Assembly (NCBI GenBank): GCA_027493875.1
Contig: JAOSJX010000003.1
Span: 62,001 to 126,000, forward strand
Source: Deltaproteobacteria bacterium
GTDB taxonomy: Bacteria; Lernaellota; Lernaellaia; JACKCT01
Direction: 5' to 3'
DNA length: 64,000 nucleotides
Below the pieces are notes generated by a model that had not been told where the DNA came from, searched no databases, and saw only the letters and a list, made by a program, of their open reading frames with translations. A program made the position numbers and the translations under genes. Position 1 is the first letter of the stretch; each line of letters starts with the position of its first letter. Shown one piece after another: positions 10,073 through 21,507 of this stretch.

Positions 10073-10968
10073 TTATCCGAGCGGCTCGGCGTTTCGGTGC
10101 GCGATGAATTCGGGCCGCGGTTCCGTGCCGCCGAACGGCTCCACCAGCGCGTTCTCGACGCTGTTGTAGACGAAAAACACGTTGTTACGCGGAAACGGCG
10201 AGATATTGCTGCCGGACCCGTGCATCGTGTTGCAGTCGAAGAACAGCACCGACCCCGCGGGCCCCTTGAACGATTCCAAACCGCCGCGGTCCACGAGTTC
10301 CTTGAGCGCCTCGTCGCTCGGCACGCCGTATTCCTGTTTTCGCAGCGACAGCTTGTAATGGTCCTTGGGCGTTTTCCCAACGCACGTCAGATACGTGCGG
10401 TGCGATCCCGGCACGAGCATCAGCGGACCGTTGAACTCGTTGTTCTCCGAGAGAATCACGGAGCAGCTCACCGCCCGCATCCGCGGCATGCCGTCTTCGA
10501 CATGCCACGTTTCGAAATCCGAGTGCCACGAAAATTCCTTGCCGTGAAAGCCGGGTTTGAAGTTGATGCGCGATTGGTGAATGGCCACGTCGCCGCCGAG
10601 AATCTGCCGCGCCGCGTCCGCCAGACGCGGCGTCCGGCACAGCGTGCCGAAGGTTTCGTTCAGCGTATGAATCGCGAACACCGACCGGACGATTTCGCCG
10701 CCCGGTTCCCGAACAACCTCCGGCCGTTCCGTCGCCGCGAGCGCCACCGCGGCGCGCAGCGCCTCGTCCCGGTAGCGCGCGACCTCGTCCGCGTTGAAGT
10801 ACGCCGGTAGAACGAGAAAGCCGTTTTTGTCGTAGAAGTCGATCTGCTCGGCCGTCAACGGACCGGGATGGGTTCCATACACGACCGGGTCCTGCCGTTC
10901 AACGGTTTCCACGTCGGCTTGTCACGCGACGCATAAGGGTCGTTTTCGATCTTCGTTGCTTGAACCAT
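10073..10968 (-). CDS. ectD: Ectoine 5-hydroxylase
   Basis: An Fe(II)/2-oxoglutarate dioxygenase that converts ectoine into 5-hydroxyectoine, about 298 residues as in the family. The EctD signature is intact: GKEFSWHSDFETWHVEDGMP, with iron ligands His and Asp in HSD and the distal His in MHGSGSN, plus VVYGTHPGPLTAEQ near the N-terminus. I extend the start upstream to the ATG at 10968, which has GGAGG directly before it and gives MVQATKIENDPYASR, like the usual DLYPTR-containing EctD N-terminus; this needs a one-base indel near 10915. It is the last gene of the ectABCD run, 18 bases after ectC. Confidence 0.93.
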
Positions 10969-10986
10969 TTTCCTCCCCCTCTTCGG

Positions 10987-11383
10987 TCAGCTTCCCGTGT
11001 CTTCCAAAATCGGATACGCGCCGTCGGCGTCGTGAACCTCCCGGCCGGACAGCGGCGGATTGAACACGCACACGAGACGCATATCGGTCTTGGCGATCAC
11101 CCTCATGACGGTCGTGCTTGTCGAGCGCGTATACCGTGGCGTCGCGGATGATGTGCGTTTCGCCGCGGTCGAGATCGCGCAGCAGCCCTTCGCCCCCGAC
11201 GCAGTACACGGCCTCGAGATGATTTTTGTAGCACATGGTCGTCGTCGTCCCGGCGCGAATGCATGTCTCGTGAAGCGAAAAGCCCATGCCGTCCGCCTTG
11301 AGCAACAGCCGCAGGCTATTCCAGTTCGGCGTATCGATATCGCGCTCGGTGTGTCGAATCTGGTCAAGCGTACGAACAATCAT
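10987..11383 (-). CDS. ectC: L-ectoine synthase
   Basis: A cupin-fold enzyme that cyclises N-gamma-acetyl-diaminobutyrate to ectoine, about 131 residues. [36 protein letters not shown] and [15 protein letters not shown] are diagnostic. A G run is one base too long near 11105 (GAGGGTG for GAGGTG); after it the frame continues [19 protein letters not shown] and ends EDTGS. AGGAG lies about 9 bases before the ATG. It sits between ectB and ectD in the minus-strand ectoine operon. Confidence 0.95.
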
Positions 11384-11423
11384 CCGTTACCACTCCTCGT
11401 GAAATGTCGCGGGCGGAAAAAAA

Positions 11424-13221
<1,798 letters not shown>

Positions 13222-13332
13222 GGATTTGGACGAATCGTCGCCCTCCGTTGGAGAAAAAATAGTCGTCGCCGCTTTGGCCGGTTCGCACGCTCGATCTCCC
13301 TCGATTGATTTGGCGTTGCGGAGGCGACGCGA

Positions 13333-13361
13333 TGGACAAAGCCCCGCGTCCCGCGTATTAT
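13333..13361 (+). promoter_or_regulatory. Sigma-70-type promoter for ehuBCDA
   Basis: TGGACA (13333-13338), 17 bases, then TATTAT (13356-13361), close to the consensus. Transcription would start near 13368, only a couple of bases before the ATG of ehuB at 13370, so the message would be leaderless or nearly so. This agrees with the absence of a Shine-Dalgarno sequence before ehuB. The -10 box is inside the adjacent palindrome. Confidence 0.5.
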
Positions 13362-13392
13362 TCGCACAAATGATTATTAGTGTGCAAACAAT
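13357..13392. promoter_or_regulatory. Palindromic operator candidate between ectABCD and ehuBCDA
   Basis: Inverted repeat with arms ATTATTCGCACA (13357-13368) and TGTGCAAACAAT (13381-13392), matching at 10 of 12 positions around a 12-base AT-rich centre. It covers the -10 box and start point of the ehuB promoter and lies in the only intergenic region shared by the two divergent ectoine operons. A MarR-type regulator gene is at the end of the cluster, and EctR-type MarR proteins are known to repress ectoine genes by binding such palindromes. That this is its site is inference. Confidence 0.55.
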
Positions 13393-14313
13393 CAGGACGC
13401 TAACGTATCGAATCTTACATCGTTTTTCAAGAGGCGGTGTCGCACTCGCGCTGTCGGCGATGCTTGCCGGGGCGGCGCCCGCTTGCAAAAAGCCCGACGA
13501 TGCCGGCGGGCCCGCCGACCCGCTGGCGCGCATGCGCGCCGCGGGCGTCGCGAAGGTCGGGTTCGCCAACGAGGTGCCGTACGCCTATTTGGATACCGGC
13601 ACGAACCGTCTCGAAGGCGAGGCGCCCGCCGTCGCGCGGCATGTGCTCAAGGAACTCGGCGTTCCCGAAATCGAAGGCGTGCTCGTGGACTTCGGCTCGC
13701 TTATTCCGGGGCTCAAGGCCGGGCGTTTCGATCTCATCGCCGCGGGCATGTACATCACGCCCGAGCGGTGCCGGCAGATCGCTTTTTCCAATCCGACCTA
13801 CTGCATCGGCGAGGCCTTTCTCGTCAAAAAAGGCAATCCGCTCGGTCTGCATAGTTATGCCTCCGTCAAGGAAAACGAGAACGCGCGCCTCGGCGTCGTT
13901 TCCGGGACCGTGGAAATCGGATACGCGCGGAAACTCGGCATCCCGGACGGCCGGATGGTCCGGTTCCCCGACATGGCCAGCGCCGCGGCGGGCGTTGAGG
14001 CCGGCCGCGCGGACGCGTTCGCCGGAACAAGCTTTACGGTCAACGAATTGCTCGAGCGCATGCCGGATTCAAATCTGGAGCGCGCCGATCCGTTCACCGA
14101 TCCGGTGATCGACGGAAAGCCCATTCGCGGATGCGGCGCGTTCGGCTTCCGAAAGGACGACCAAAAGCTCCGCGACGCGTTCAATGAAAAGCTCCATGCG
14201 TTCATCGGCACGCCCGAGCACGCCACCGCCGTGCGTCCGTTCGGTTTCGGCCCGTCGGAACGGCCCGGTGACGCGACCGCCGCTTCGCTCTGCGAGACCC
14301 CTCCGACGAATGA
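13370..14313 (+). CDS. ehuB: Ectoine/hydroxyectoine ABC transporter, substrate-binding lipoprotein
   Basis: A periplasmic binding protein (SBP family 3), about 314 residues. The N-terminus has an Arg-rich start, a hydrophobic stretch (GGVALALSAMLAGAAPA) and a Cys suited for lipid attachment. VGFANEVPYAYLD, GRFDLIAAGMYITPERCRQI and GTSFTVNELLERM are typical of EhuB. A missing base near 14288 hides the true end; the corrected frame ends LRDPSDE with a TGA that overlaps the ehuC ATG. The start ATG at 13370 has no ribosome site and would be leaderless; GTG at 13382 is an alternative. First gene of the plus-strand uptake operon. Confidence 0.9.
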
Positions 14314-14977
14314 CGCAAATCGGTACTTTTCTCCCGGTGCTCGCCCAAGGCCTGGCGGTGACCGTCCAGGTGACGGCGGGGGCCTCCGTCGTCGCCGCGC
14401 TCGCCGCGTTTGCCGGCGGCCTCGCGCGCGTCTCTCCGTTCGCGGCCGCGCGATGGTCGGCCACGACGTACGTCGCCGTGTTTCGCGGCACCTCGGCGCT
14501 GGTCCAACTCTTCTGGGCCTACTTCGCCCTCCCCCTCGTCGGCGTCTCCGCAAGCGCCATGGTGGTGGGGATCGTCGTTCTGGGTTTGAACACCGGCGCG
14601 TACGGAACGGAAATCGTCCGCGGCGCCATCCGGTCGATTCCCGCCGGCCAATACGAGGCGGGAACCGCGTTGAATCTGACGCGGCGGCAAATCATGCGCC
14701 GGATCGTCCTGCCGCAAGCGGTGGTCCGCATGCTGCCCCCTTCGGCAATCTTCTGATCGAACTTCTCAAAAACAGCGCGCTCGTTTCGCTCATCACCCTG
14801 GCCGACCTCACGTTTCAAGGGCAGACGATTCTCCGAACGCAGTTTCCCGACCAAACACCGCTTATCTTCGGGCTCCTCCTCGTTTTCTATTACGCGTTGT
14901 CGCGCGTTCTCGGCGGCGCTATGCGTCGGCTCGAGCGGCGCCTGACCATCGGGCTCGACCATGGAGGCGTGCGCTGA
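14310..14977 (+). CDS. ehuC: Ectoine/hydroxyectoine ABC transporter, permease
   Basis: An inner-membrane permease of the polar-amino-acid (HisM/ArtQ-like) type, about 222 residues with about five transmembrane helices. MTQIGTFLPVLAQGLAVTVQ starts the protein, and the ABC-interacting EAA loop appears as IPAGQYEAGTALNLTRRQIM. A C run at 14736-14740 is one base short; beyond it the frame continues FGNLLIELLKNSALVSL to the stop at 14977. Start and stop overlap ehuB and ehuD (ATGA, TGATG). Confidence 0.9.
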
Positions 14978-15639
14978 TGTGGCGGTGGGATTTTTTCTGG
15001 TCGATTCTGCCCGCCATTTTGAACGGTTTCGTGGTAACCGTTCACGCGACGCTGCTCTCGTTCGCCGTGGCGCTCGTTATCGGACTCGTCTTCGCCCTCG
15101 CCCGACGCTCGCCGCGCGCCGCGCTTTCGCGGCCCGCCCGGGCGGTCACCGATTTCGTCCGCGGAACACCGCTGCTCGTCCAACTCTATTTTCTTTATTA
15201 CGTGCTACCGTTGGCCGGCCTCAAATTTCCCGCGCTGACGATCGGAATTTTCGGGCTCGGCCTTCACTATGCGACGTATATCGCCGAAATCTATCGCGCG
15301 GGCATCGATGCGGTGCCGCGCGGGCAATGGGAAGCGGCGGCCGCGCTCGATCTGCGTCCCTGGTATTTGTGGACGCGCGTGATTCTGCCGCAGGCGATTC
15401 CGCCGATCATTCCGGCGCTCGGCAACCGGCTCATCGCGTTGTTCAAGGAAACGCCGCTTCTCGCCGCCATCACCGTGGCGGAAATGTTGCTCGTGGCGCG
15501 CGAGATCGGCGACGAGCATTTCAGCTATCTGGAACCGTACACGGCGGTCGGTTTGTTTTTTTTGATCGCAAGCCTTGTCTCGTCCGCCGGCGTGACGTGG
15601 TTGGAGAGAAAATATGGAAGCGTCGAAGCCGCCATCTGA
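14977..15639 (+). CDS. ehuD: Ectoine/hydroxyectoine ABC transporter, permease
   Basis: The second permease subunit, 220 residues, undamaged frame. It has VVTVHATLLSFAVALVIGLV, the conserved FVRGTPLLVQLYFLYYVLPL and an EAA loop (VPRGQWEAAAALDLRP). With EhuC it would form the heterodimeric channel. It overlaps ehuC at its start and ehuA by 26 bases at its end, typical of a tightly coupled transporter operon. Confidence 0.93.
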   Translation: MWRWDFFWSILPAILNGFVVTVHATLLSFAVALVIGLVFALARRSPRAALSRPARAVTDFVRGTPLLVQLYFLYYVLPLAGLKFPALTIGIFGLGLHYATYIAEIYRAGIDAVPRGQWEAAAALDLRPWYLWTRVILPQAIPPIIPALGNRLIALFKETPLLAAITVAEMLLVAREIGDEHFSYLEPYTAVGLFFLIASLVSSAGVTWLERKYGSVEAAI

Positions 15640-16408
15640 TCCCGCAATCCGCATGACCGGGATTAAAAAGTCGTTCAAGGGAACGGAGGTGCTGCGGGGC
15701 GTCGATCTGGTGGTGCCCGCCGGGCGCAAAGTCACGTTTATCGGGCCGAGCGGATCGGGTAAATCGACGCTGCTGCGCATTCTCATGACGCTCGAGCGGC
15801 CGGACGGCGGCGCCGTGGAGATCGGCGGCGAACCGGTGTGGACCGTCCGCGGAGGCGGCGGCGAGCGGCCGGCGTCCGCCGAACACCTCCATCGCATCCG
15901 CCGCAAAGTGGGGATGGTGTTTCAGCACTTCCACCTCTTTCCGCACATGACGGCACTCGGCAACGTGAGCGCCGCGCCGCGGATGGCGCTCGGCCTGTCG
16001 CGGGCCGACGCCGAGGACCGCGGGCGCCGGCTGCTCGACCGCGTCGGCCTCGCCGACAAAGCCGGCGCGTATCCCGCCAAATTGTCCGGAGGGCAGAAAC
16101 AGCGCGTGGCCATTGCTCGCGCGCTCGCGATGGATCCGGAGATCATGCTCTTCGACGAAGTCACGTCGGCGCTCGATCCGGAACTCGTCGGGGAAGCCGT
16201 CAATGTGCTGTTGGAATTGGCCGACGAGGGCCGCATGACCATGCTCGTCGTCACGCATCAAATGAACTTCGCGCAGGCCATCGCCGACGAAGTGCATTTC
16301 CTCGACGACGGACGCATCATCGAATCCGGTTCGCCCGACCGCATTTTTCGCGAGCCGTCCGAGGAGCGGACAAAAAAATTTTTGGATTCGGTGCTGGCCT
16401 ACCGTTAG
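15614..16408 (+). CDS. ehuA: Ectoine/hydroxyectoine ABC transporter, ATPase
   Basis: A 264-residue ABC ATPase powering uptake. Walker A GPSGSGKST, Q-loop with MVFQHFHLFPHMT, signature LSGGQKQRVAIARALA, Walker B IMLFDEVTSALDPE and the switch His in VVTHQM are all present. A GGAGAG site precedes the ATG, which lies inside the end of ehuD. The stop overlaps the stop of the convergent regulator gene by a few bases, leaving no room for a separate terminator. Specificity for ectoines rests on the neighbouring ehuBCD and ectABCD. Confidence 0.93.
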   Translation: MEASKPPSDPAIRMTGIKKSFKGTEVLRGVDLVVPAGRKVTFIGPSGSGKSTLLRILMTLERPDGGAVEIGGEPVWTVRGGGGERPASAEHLHRIRRKVGMVFQHFHLFPHMTALGNVSAAPRMALGLSRADAEDRGRRLLDRVGLADKAGAYPAKLSGGQKQRVAIARALAMDPEIMLFDEVTSALDPELVGEAVNVLLELADEGRMTMLVVTHQMNFAQAIADEVHFLDDGRIIESGSPDRIFREPSEERTKKFLDSVLAYR

Positions 16409-16938
16409 TCCGGCGAGCCGTCGCGGAGATCGCCCGTCGTCAGGATCGGCGACGCATCGACGTGCGAGGCCTCCATCATCGTCACCACCTGATTCAGAAC
16501 GCGCATGATGCTTCGGCGGTCGCGATCGCTGAGCGTTTTCAGCCGCCGGACAAACCGGTCCTGCAACGACGGCGGCAGCGTTTCCAACCGCTCGGAGCCC
16601 CTCGGCGTCAACGCGAGGCAAATCTTGCGCCGGTCGGTGGACCGTCGCTCGCGGACGATCAGGCCGTCGCGTTCGAGGCGGTCGAGAATGCCCGTGACCG
16701 TCGCCGGCCGCACGCCGATCTGCCGCGCGACGTCCGCGGCCGTGACCTCGGTTTTCGACGTGTCGCCGATCGCGCGGAGACAAAGGATCTGAGGAAAGGT
16801 CAGTCCCGCCGCGCGGTAAAGGTCCCGCGACTGCAGCGTGAGCCCCTGCACGATCTTACGGATGGAACGCAGGATTTCGCTGGTTTCCGCGCCGGTGTTT
16901 TTTTTCGCGTCTCTTTTTGCTTTCGTTGCCGATTTCAC
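16405..16938 (-). CDS. ectR: MarR-family regulator, probable EctR
   Basis: A winged helix-turn-helix protein of about 178 residues. LTFPQILCLRAIGD, TAADVARQIGVRPATVTGIL, DRLERDGLIVRERRSTDRRK (wing) and ALTPRGSERLE make the MarR assignment safe. Its position next to a complete ectoine synthesis and uptake cluster suggests the role of EctR, the known MarR-type repressor of ect genes. The start is uncertain: GTG at 16938 is the most upstream sensible codon but lacks a clear ribosome site. Likely target: the palindrome at 13357-13392. Confidence 0.82.
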   Translation of the reverse strand: MKSATKAKRDAKKNTGAETSEILRSIRKIVQGLTLQSRDLYRAAGLTFPQILCLRAIGDTSKTEVTAADVARQIGVRPATVTGILDRLERDGLIVRERRSTDRRKICLALTPRGSERLETLPPSLQDRFVRRLKTLSDRDRRSIMRVLNQVVTMMEASHVDASPILTTGDLRDGSPD

Positions 16939-17246
16939 ACAGACAGCATATCGCGGGGCCGCGCGGCGGGCTACCGGTGGAATTTTTGCGTGACACGTTA
17001 CGAAAAACGACTGTGCCCGCCGAATGCTTCTCTCCCAGAACGGAACGTGCTCCGAAATCATGGGATGGCTTTTCAAATTTTCGATCGGTTTGTCAGTTTT
17101 CCAAGGCTGACCGCGGTTCGAAAACGTCGAAGAGACCGTGGTACACCGATAGACAAAGGGATTTCGGCGAGATGAAACTGGCACCCGAATTGCTATGGAA
17201 ATAAACCGGATTGTCGGTTGCATTAACACTACGCGAGGGGATTACG
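16939..17246. other. Intergenic region upstream of the Asp-rich secreted protein
   Basis: About 310 bases between divergent genes. No conserved protein is seen in any frame. It becomes AT-richer towards 17200 and should hold promoters for both ectR (leftwards) and the secreted-protein gene (rightwards). I cannot point to a convincing -35/-10 pair. Confidence 0.45.
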
Positions 17247-19284
17247 ATGAAGACACTTCTACCCATTCTTTTACTGGCCGTTTTCGTTATTTTCACCACA
17301 CATGCCGAGGCGGACACCGTCTTCGATGAGGACTTTTCCGGCGGCGAAGGCGCGTTCAGCGGCTTCGACACCGGCAATTGTAACTGGCATACGCCCGGAG
17401 CCAACGCGACGTTTACGACTTACTTCGGCAACGGCGAATTCGCCGAAATCACGAAGAGCGGCTGTCTGCTGACCAGCTTCACGCGCGCGCTCGTCTCCGA
17501 CGAGTTCGACCTGAGCGGCTACGAGAACGCCGAACTGTCCTTCAATCACTATTTCACGCAGTCCGGCGCCATTAGCCAGGGTCAGGTCAGCGTCTCCACC
17601 GACGGCGGTTCGAATTGGACCCCCGTGTACACCACGAGCGGCGGGAACACCGGGACGGTCGAAACCGCGGACCTCTCCGCCTATGACGGCGAGTCCACCG
17701 TATCGCTCCGTTTCGAGTTCAACTACTTCGGCGGCATTCTGGCGTCGGCGTGGGGATTTGACGACGTGACCGTCGAGGCCGATGTCGTGGCGGACGACGA
17801 CACCGGTGATGACGACACCGGCGACGACGATACCGGCGACGACGATACCGGCGATGACGATACGGGCGACGACGACACCGGCGACGACGATACCGGAGAC
17901 GACGACGCCACCGACATCGCGTACATCTACAGCGGCAACATTACGCGCGCGACCGATTTCGAAACGTTTCTGCTGGGCGAAGGCTACGACGTCCACGTCT
18001 ATCAGATCGCGGAACTCGACACCGACTTGGACCTTTCGGACATCGAAGTCTTCGTTATCGATCCTGACACGTCCGCGGATTGGACCATGACGCGCCGCGA
18101 AGCGGTGACGGATACCGGCATGCCTGTCATCACGGACGGCGACGGCTTCCAAGTGCTGTCCGGTTCCGGCACGTACATCGCCGGCGGCCATTTCATCGCC
18201 GAGCAGGAAAAAAACCGGCCTCGAGGCGTTCAACCTCGGCCATCCCGTCTGGCACATTCCCAATGATCTCGGTCTGACCAAGGACGAGAACGACCTGACG
18301 GTGCTGAGTTCGTCGAACACGCTGCGGGCGCTCAACGATGACGGCTCCGCCCCGCTGGGCGTGCAGTTCCTGGGCCTCGCGGACGGCGCCACGGACAACT
18401 ACGCGCTGGCGTTCGAAAACATCCGGTACGCGGTCTGGACCTTCGGCGTCTTCGGGCCGTCTCTCTATACGTCGGAGGGCAAGGACCTGTTCGTGAACGT
18501 CATCGAATACGTTCAAAGCGAGCCGGTCAATATCGCGTACATCTACGACACGGACGACACCGACGCGTTGGCTTACCAGACGTTCCTCGAGAGCGTCGGT
18601 TATCTCGTGGCCCTCTTCGACGTCACGGAAGTCGCGGCCAAGGCGGACTTCTCGGAGTTCGACATGTTCATCGTGGACAACAACGCCGGCGAGTCCTCGT
18701 GGACCAGCGCCGCCGCGGACGTCCTCGTGAGCTCCGCGAAACCGGTGATCGTTCACAACGACGGGATCTTCGTCTTTGATGAAACGACGCAGTTCCTCCG
18801 CGAGGACAACACGCTCGCTCTCGATCCGGCGATGAGCGTCATCCCGCACATGACCGATCACGCGGTTTGGAGCGAGCCCTACGCCCTCGAGCTGCCGGAA
18901 AGTGGGCCGGTGGACGTGCTGTCGAGCACGGCGACTTACCGCGGTCTTCACGACGACGGCACCGCGCCCGGCGACGTCGAATTCCTCGGATCGGACACCG
19001 CGTTCCTGAATCACTATCCCCTGGCGATCCAGGGCGCCCGCTACGCGCTCTGGGGACCCGGCGCCGCCGCGCCGACGTCCTACACCGTTTTCGCCCGCGA
19101 ACTGTACTTCAACCTGATCGAGTACCTGCAGGCCGGAGAGCCGGTCGGCGACGACGATGACGACACGGGCGACGACGACGCCGGCGATGATGACGACGAC
19201 GATGACGACGATCTCGATGACGACGTCACCACCGGGGACGATGACGACGACGATGACGATGACGGTGGGTGTTGCGGCTGCTGA
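17247..19284 (+). CDS. Secreted Asp-rich protein with duplicated domain and C-terminal GGCCGC tail
   Basis: About 680 residues. Signal peptide MKTLLPILLLAVFVIFTTHA without a lipobox; an N-terminal jelly-roll/MAM-like region (about residues 25-180: FDEDFSGG..., VSDEFDLSGYENAELSFNHY, AWGFDDVTVEA); a (DDDTG)n linker; then two related modules of about 200 residues, each starting with I-A-Y-I-Y and containing a flavodoxin/GATase-like stretch (FETFLLGEGYDVHVYQIAEL versus YQTFLESVGYLVALFDVTEV) and a C-terminal part ending NVIEYV / NLIEYL. A second Asp-rich stretch follows, and the protein ends GGCCGC. One A run is too long near 18208. GAGGGG lies 6 bases before the ATG. The role is unknown; the build suggests a cell-surface or extracellular protein held by its C-terminus. 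Confidence 0.78.
17793..17912 (+). repeat. 15-bp tandem repeat coding for DDDTG units
   Basis: Eight consecutive 15-base units (GAC GAC GAC ACC GGC with third-position changes) that encode repeated Asp-Asp-Asp-Thr-Gly. Synonymous changes between units show the amino-acid sequence is selected. The unit length allows in-frame gain or loss of copies, changing the spacer length. Confidence 0.9.
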
Positions 19285-19327
19285 CCGGCGTCCCTTCCGT
19301 TTTCGGGCAGAACAAAATCTACGAAGA

Positions 19328-19353
19328 CCGGGCCGCGAGGCCCGGCTCTTTTT
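19328..19353 (+). terminator. Intrinsic terminator of the Asp-rich protein gene
   Basis: Perfect stem CCGGGCC / GGCCCGG with loop GCGA, followed by CTCTTTTT. It lies 44 bases after the stop at 19284. Confidence 0.85.
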
Positions 19354-19525
19354 ACGACCGTCGTCGTTTTGTTTGATCCATAACTCTTATTTTTTCTGTT
19401 TGACCGTCATCCATTGAGCGCCGGAACGGCGATTTCGAAAGTTGGCGCTTGCTCGAATCGCGCATCTGGTGTACTTGAATTGACGGCTTAATTCCTTTTT
19501 GCGGCAGAGAAAGCGGAGCGTCTCG

Positions 19526-21267
19526 ATGCCCAAGACGGTCCTTATTGTCGATGGGGCTGGTTCCTTATCAGATAAGGTCAAGCCCTTTCTGCGGGAAATG
19601 GGCTACGGCGTCCGTATCTGCGATTCGGCCGATGCGTGCGTGCTGTTTGCGAAGGAGCTCAAACCCGACTTGATTCTTTCCGAGTCGGACCTTCGCACGA
19701 GCACCGGCATCGAACTCGCCCGCCGCGTCAAGTCGATGAAGGATATTCAGAAGATCCCGTTCGTCCTGGCCACCTACCTGAAGCCGCGCCACGCGAAGGA
19801 CAGCGGGCGGGCCGTCGCCCGCGAGCCCGACGATTATATCATCTATCCGATTACGCAGGCCGGCCTGTACGCCGTGTTGGCGAAATGGTTGGAAAACGAT
19901 TCCCACGCGCGGACTGAAACGCACGAGCCGGCGCCGGACGCCGCGGCGACGCGGGATGCCGGGCCGGACGCCGCCGCGCCGCGCGAAAAAAACCGGCCCC
20001 GAAAGGGACGCGCCGCGGCAAGATCGATCCCTACGAAATCACCGAAGTGTTTGGGGACCTGGCGCGCCGTTCCGGTGAATTTCGCCTGCGGGTGGTGTCG
20101 GGACGGCGCAAGATGCGCGTCGATTTGCGCGACGGCGTGGTGCTCGACGTGATGACGAACTACATCCGCGAGGATTCGCTTAGCCGCTTTTGGTGCGGGC
20201 GGGTAAACTGACGGCGGTCGAGGCCGAACGGACCTATCAGCGCGCCAAGACCAGCAACAAGCCCCAGGGCGCCGTGCTCGTCGAAACGGGCATGCTCACG
20301 AAAAACGAGATCAGCGACGCGGTGCGCCGGCAGAAGGAGTTGAAGCTGGCCGCGTTGTTCGCCTCGCCCTGGAACGGCGGCGACTATGAGCTTCGGCCGG
20401 AGGCCGTGGCGAGCCGGTACGATCTGCCGATCGAACGGCCGATTCCGTCGTTTCTGCTTGACGTCGTCTCGCACGACATCGCGGCGTCCGTGGCGCAGGC
20501 GGCGTTGGAATCGAAGAAGCGCCTGGAGACCGCGGTAGCCTGGGACGCCGATCACGCCAGACGGTGGGGTTTCGAGCTGAACGACAAGGACCAATGGATT
20601 CTGCAGACCGTCGCCGGGAGGACCCTGCAGGACGCGGCGGCCGATCTCGGCGGCGAGTTCAACCGGGCCGTCGTGCTCGTTTTCGTTTTTGCCGCGACGG
20701 GTGTTCTCGGAGCGGCCGGCCGCCCGGACGCCGCCACCGCGCGGGAGGAGACCCGGCCGGCGACCGCGGCGGCGCACGCGCCCGAACACCCGAAGCGAAA
20801 CCGGCAAGGCGGCGTCAAAGAGGCGCGCGAATTGATCCAACGAGAGGGATACCAAGCGGCGGTCAACCTACTCGACACCCTGCCCGGCGGGCAGGACGCG
20901 CCGGAGGTGCTCACCCTCTCGGCATGGGCCCGGTTCAAAATGGTCGGCACGCAGGATGGCGCGGCGCTGCACGAGATGAAAACAAGGCTCAACCGCGCCA
21001 TTGTTCTCGACACGCGCAACGACGAGGCGCATTTGTACCTCGGCCTTATCGAAAAGGCTTCCGGGCGACCGCACCGCCGCCTACCAGCTCCGCGCGGCCG
21101 CGACGCTCAACCCCGACAACGAGGAAGCGAAACGCGAGTTGACGCTGGTCGAAATCCGCACCCGTTCCAAGCGCGATCAGGGCTTCCGTTCCTGGTTCCT
21201 AGACGTTTCGGGGACGTTTTTGGGGGGTTATCCCCCGTTCCATCCACACCGCATCCCCACATTGTGA
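19526..21267 (+). CDS. Response regulator receiver/DUF4388/TPR protein
   Basis: About 580 residues after joining frameshifts near 19990 (A run), 20193 (T run) and 21068 (G run). An N-terminal receiver-like domain (MPKTVLIVDGAGSLSDKVKP; LKPDLILSESDLRTSTGIEL) lacks the usual acidic DD pair and may not be phosphorylated normally. A central DUF4388-like region (IDPYEITEVFGDLARRSGEF) continues with KLTAVEAERTYQRAK and GAVLVETGMLTKNEISDAVR; the C-terminal third has TPR-like helices (AHLYLGLIEKASG, YQLRAAATLNPDNEEAKREL). This architecture is common in social or predatory deltaproteobacteria-like genomes and is linked to motility and polarity signalling, but the pathway here is unknown. The start has GGAGCG 6 bases upstream. 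Confidence 0.7.
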
Positions 21268-21346
21268 CACGGTCGTTTGTGACGCCCAAAGTGCGTTTCC
21301 CAAACGATTTCGTAAATTTATTTATGGACTTGCGTTTTCTGCCGAA

Positions 21347-21366
21347 GACCACTATATATTGTGGTC
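21347..21366. promoter_or_regulatory. NrdR box upstream of nrdJ
   Basis: The 20-base palindrome GACCACTATATATTGTGGTC closely matches the NrdR-box consensus (acaCwAtATaTwGtgt). NrdR is the conserved repressor of ribonucleotide reductase genes. The site is 141 bases before the nrdJ start. NrdR sites usually come in pairs about three helix turns apart; I cannot see a convincing second one. Confidence 0.75.
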
Positions 21367-21398
21367 TCTCATCGCCCGGGTGGTTAGATGTGGTAATT

Positions 21399-21435
21399 CC
21401 GAGGGGAGTCGTTTCGGCGGACCAAGTCCCCTCGG
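21399..21435 (+). promoter_or_regulatory. Leader hairpin in the nrdJ 5' untranslated region
   Basis: Arms CCGAGGGGA (21399-21407) and TCCCCTCGG (21427-21435) form a perfect 9-bp GC-rich stem with a 19-base loop, between the NrdR box and the nrdJ start. There is no U-tract directly after it, so it is not an intrinsic terminator. I do not find the conserved box of a cobalamin riboswitch. It may be a cis-regulatory RNA or an mRNA-stability element. Confidence 0.5.
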
Positions 21436-21507
21436 AGGCTCGATTCTTTTGGGGACGCAGGCAGTGCGCGGAGTACAATAAAGCTTAGGACATCGAGAGG
21501 AGCTACC

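Noticed and set aside
17247-19284. Assignment of the GGCCGC tail to the known MYXO-CTERM type signal.
   Set aside because: That signal has a Cys followed by a membrane helix and an Arg cluster; here the protein ends at the Cys motif.
21268-21507. A cobalamin riboswitch in front of the B12-dependent nrdJ.
   Set aside because: The conserved B12-box sequence and characteristic multi-arm layout are not visible; only an NrdR box and a simple hairpin are.
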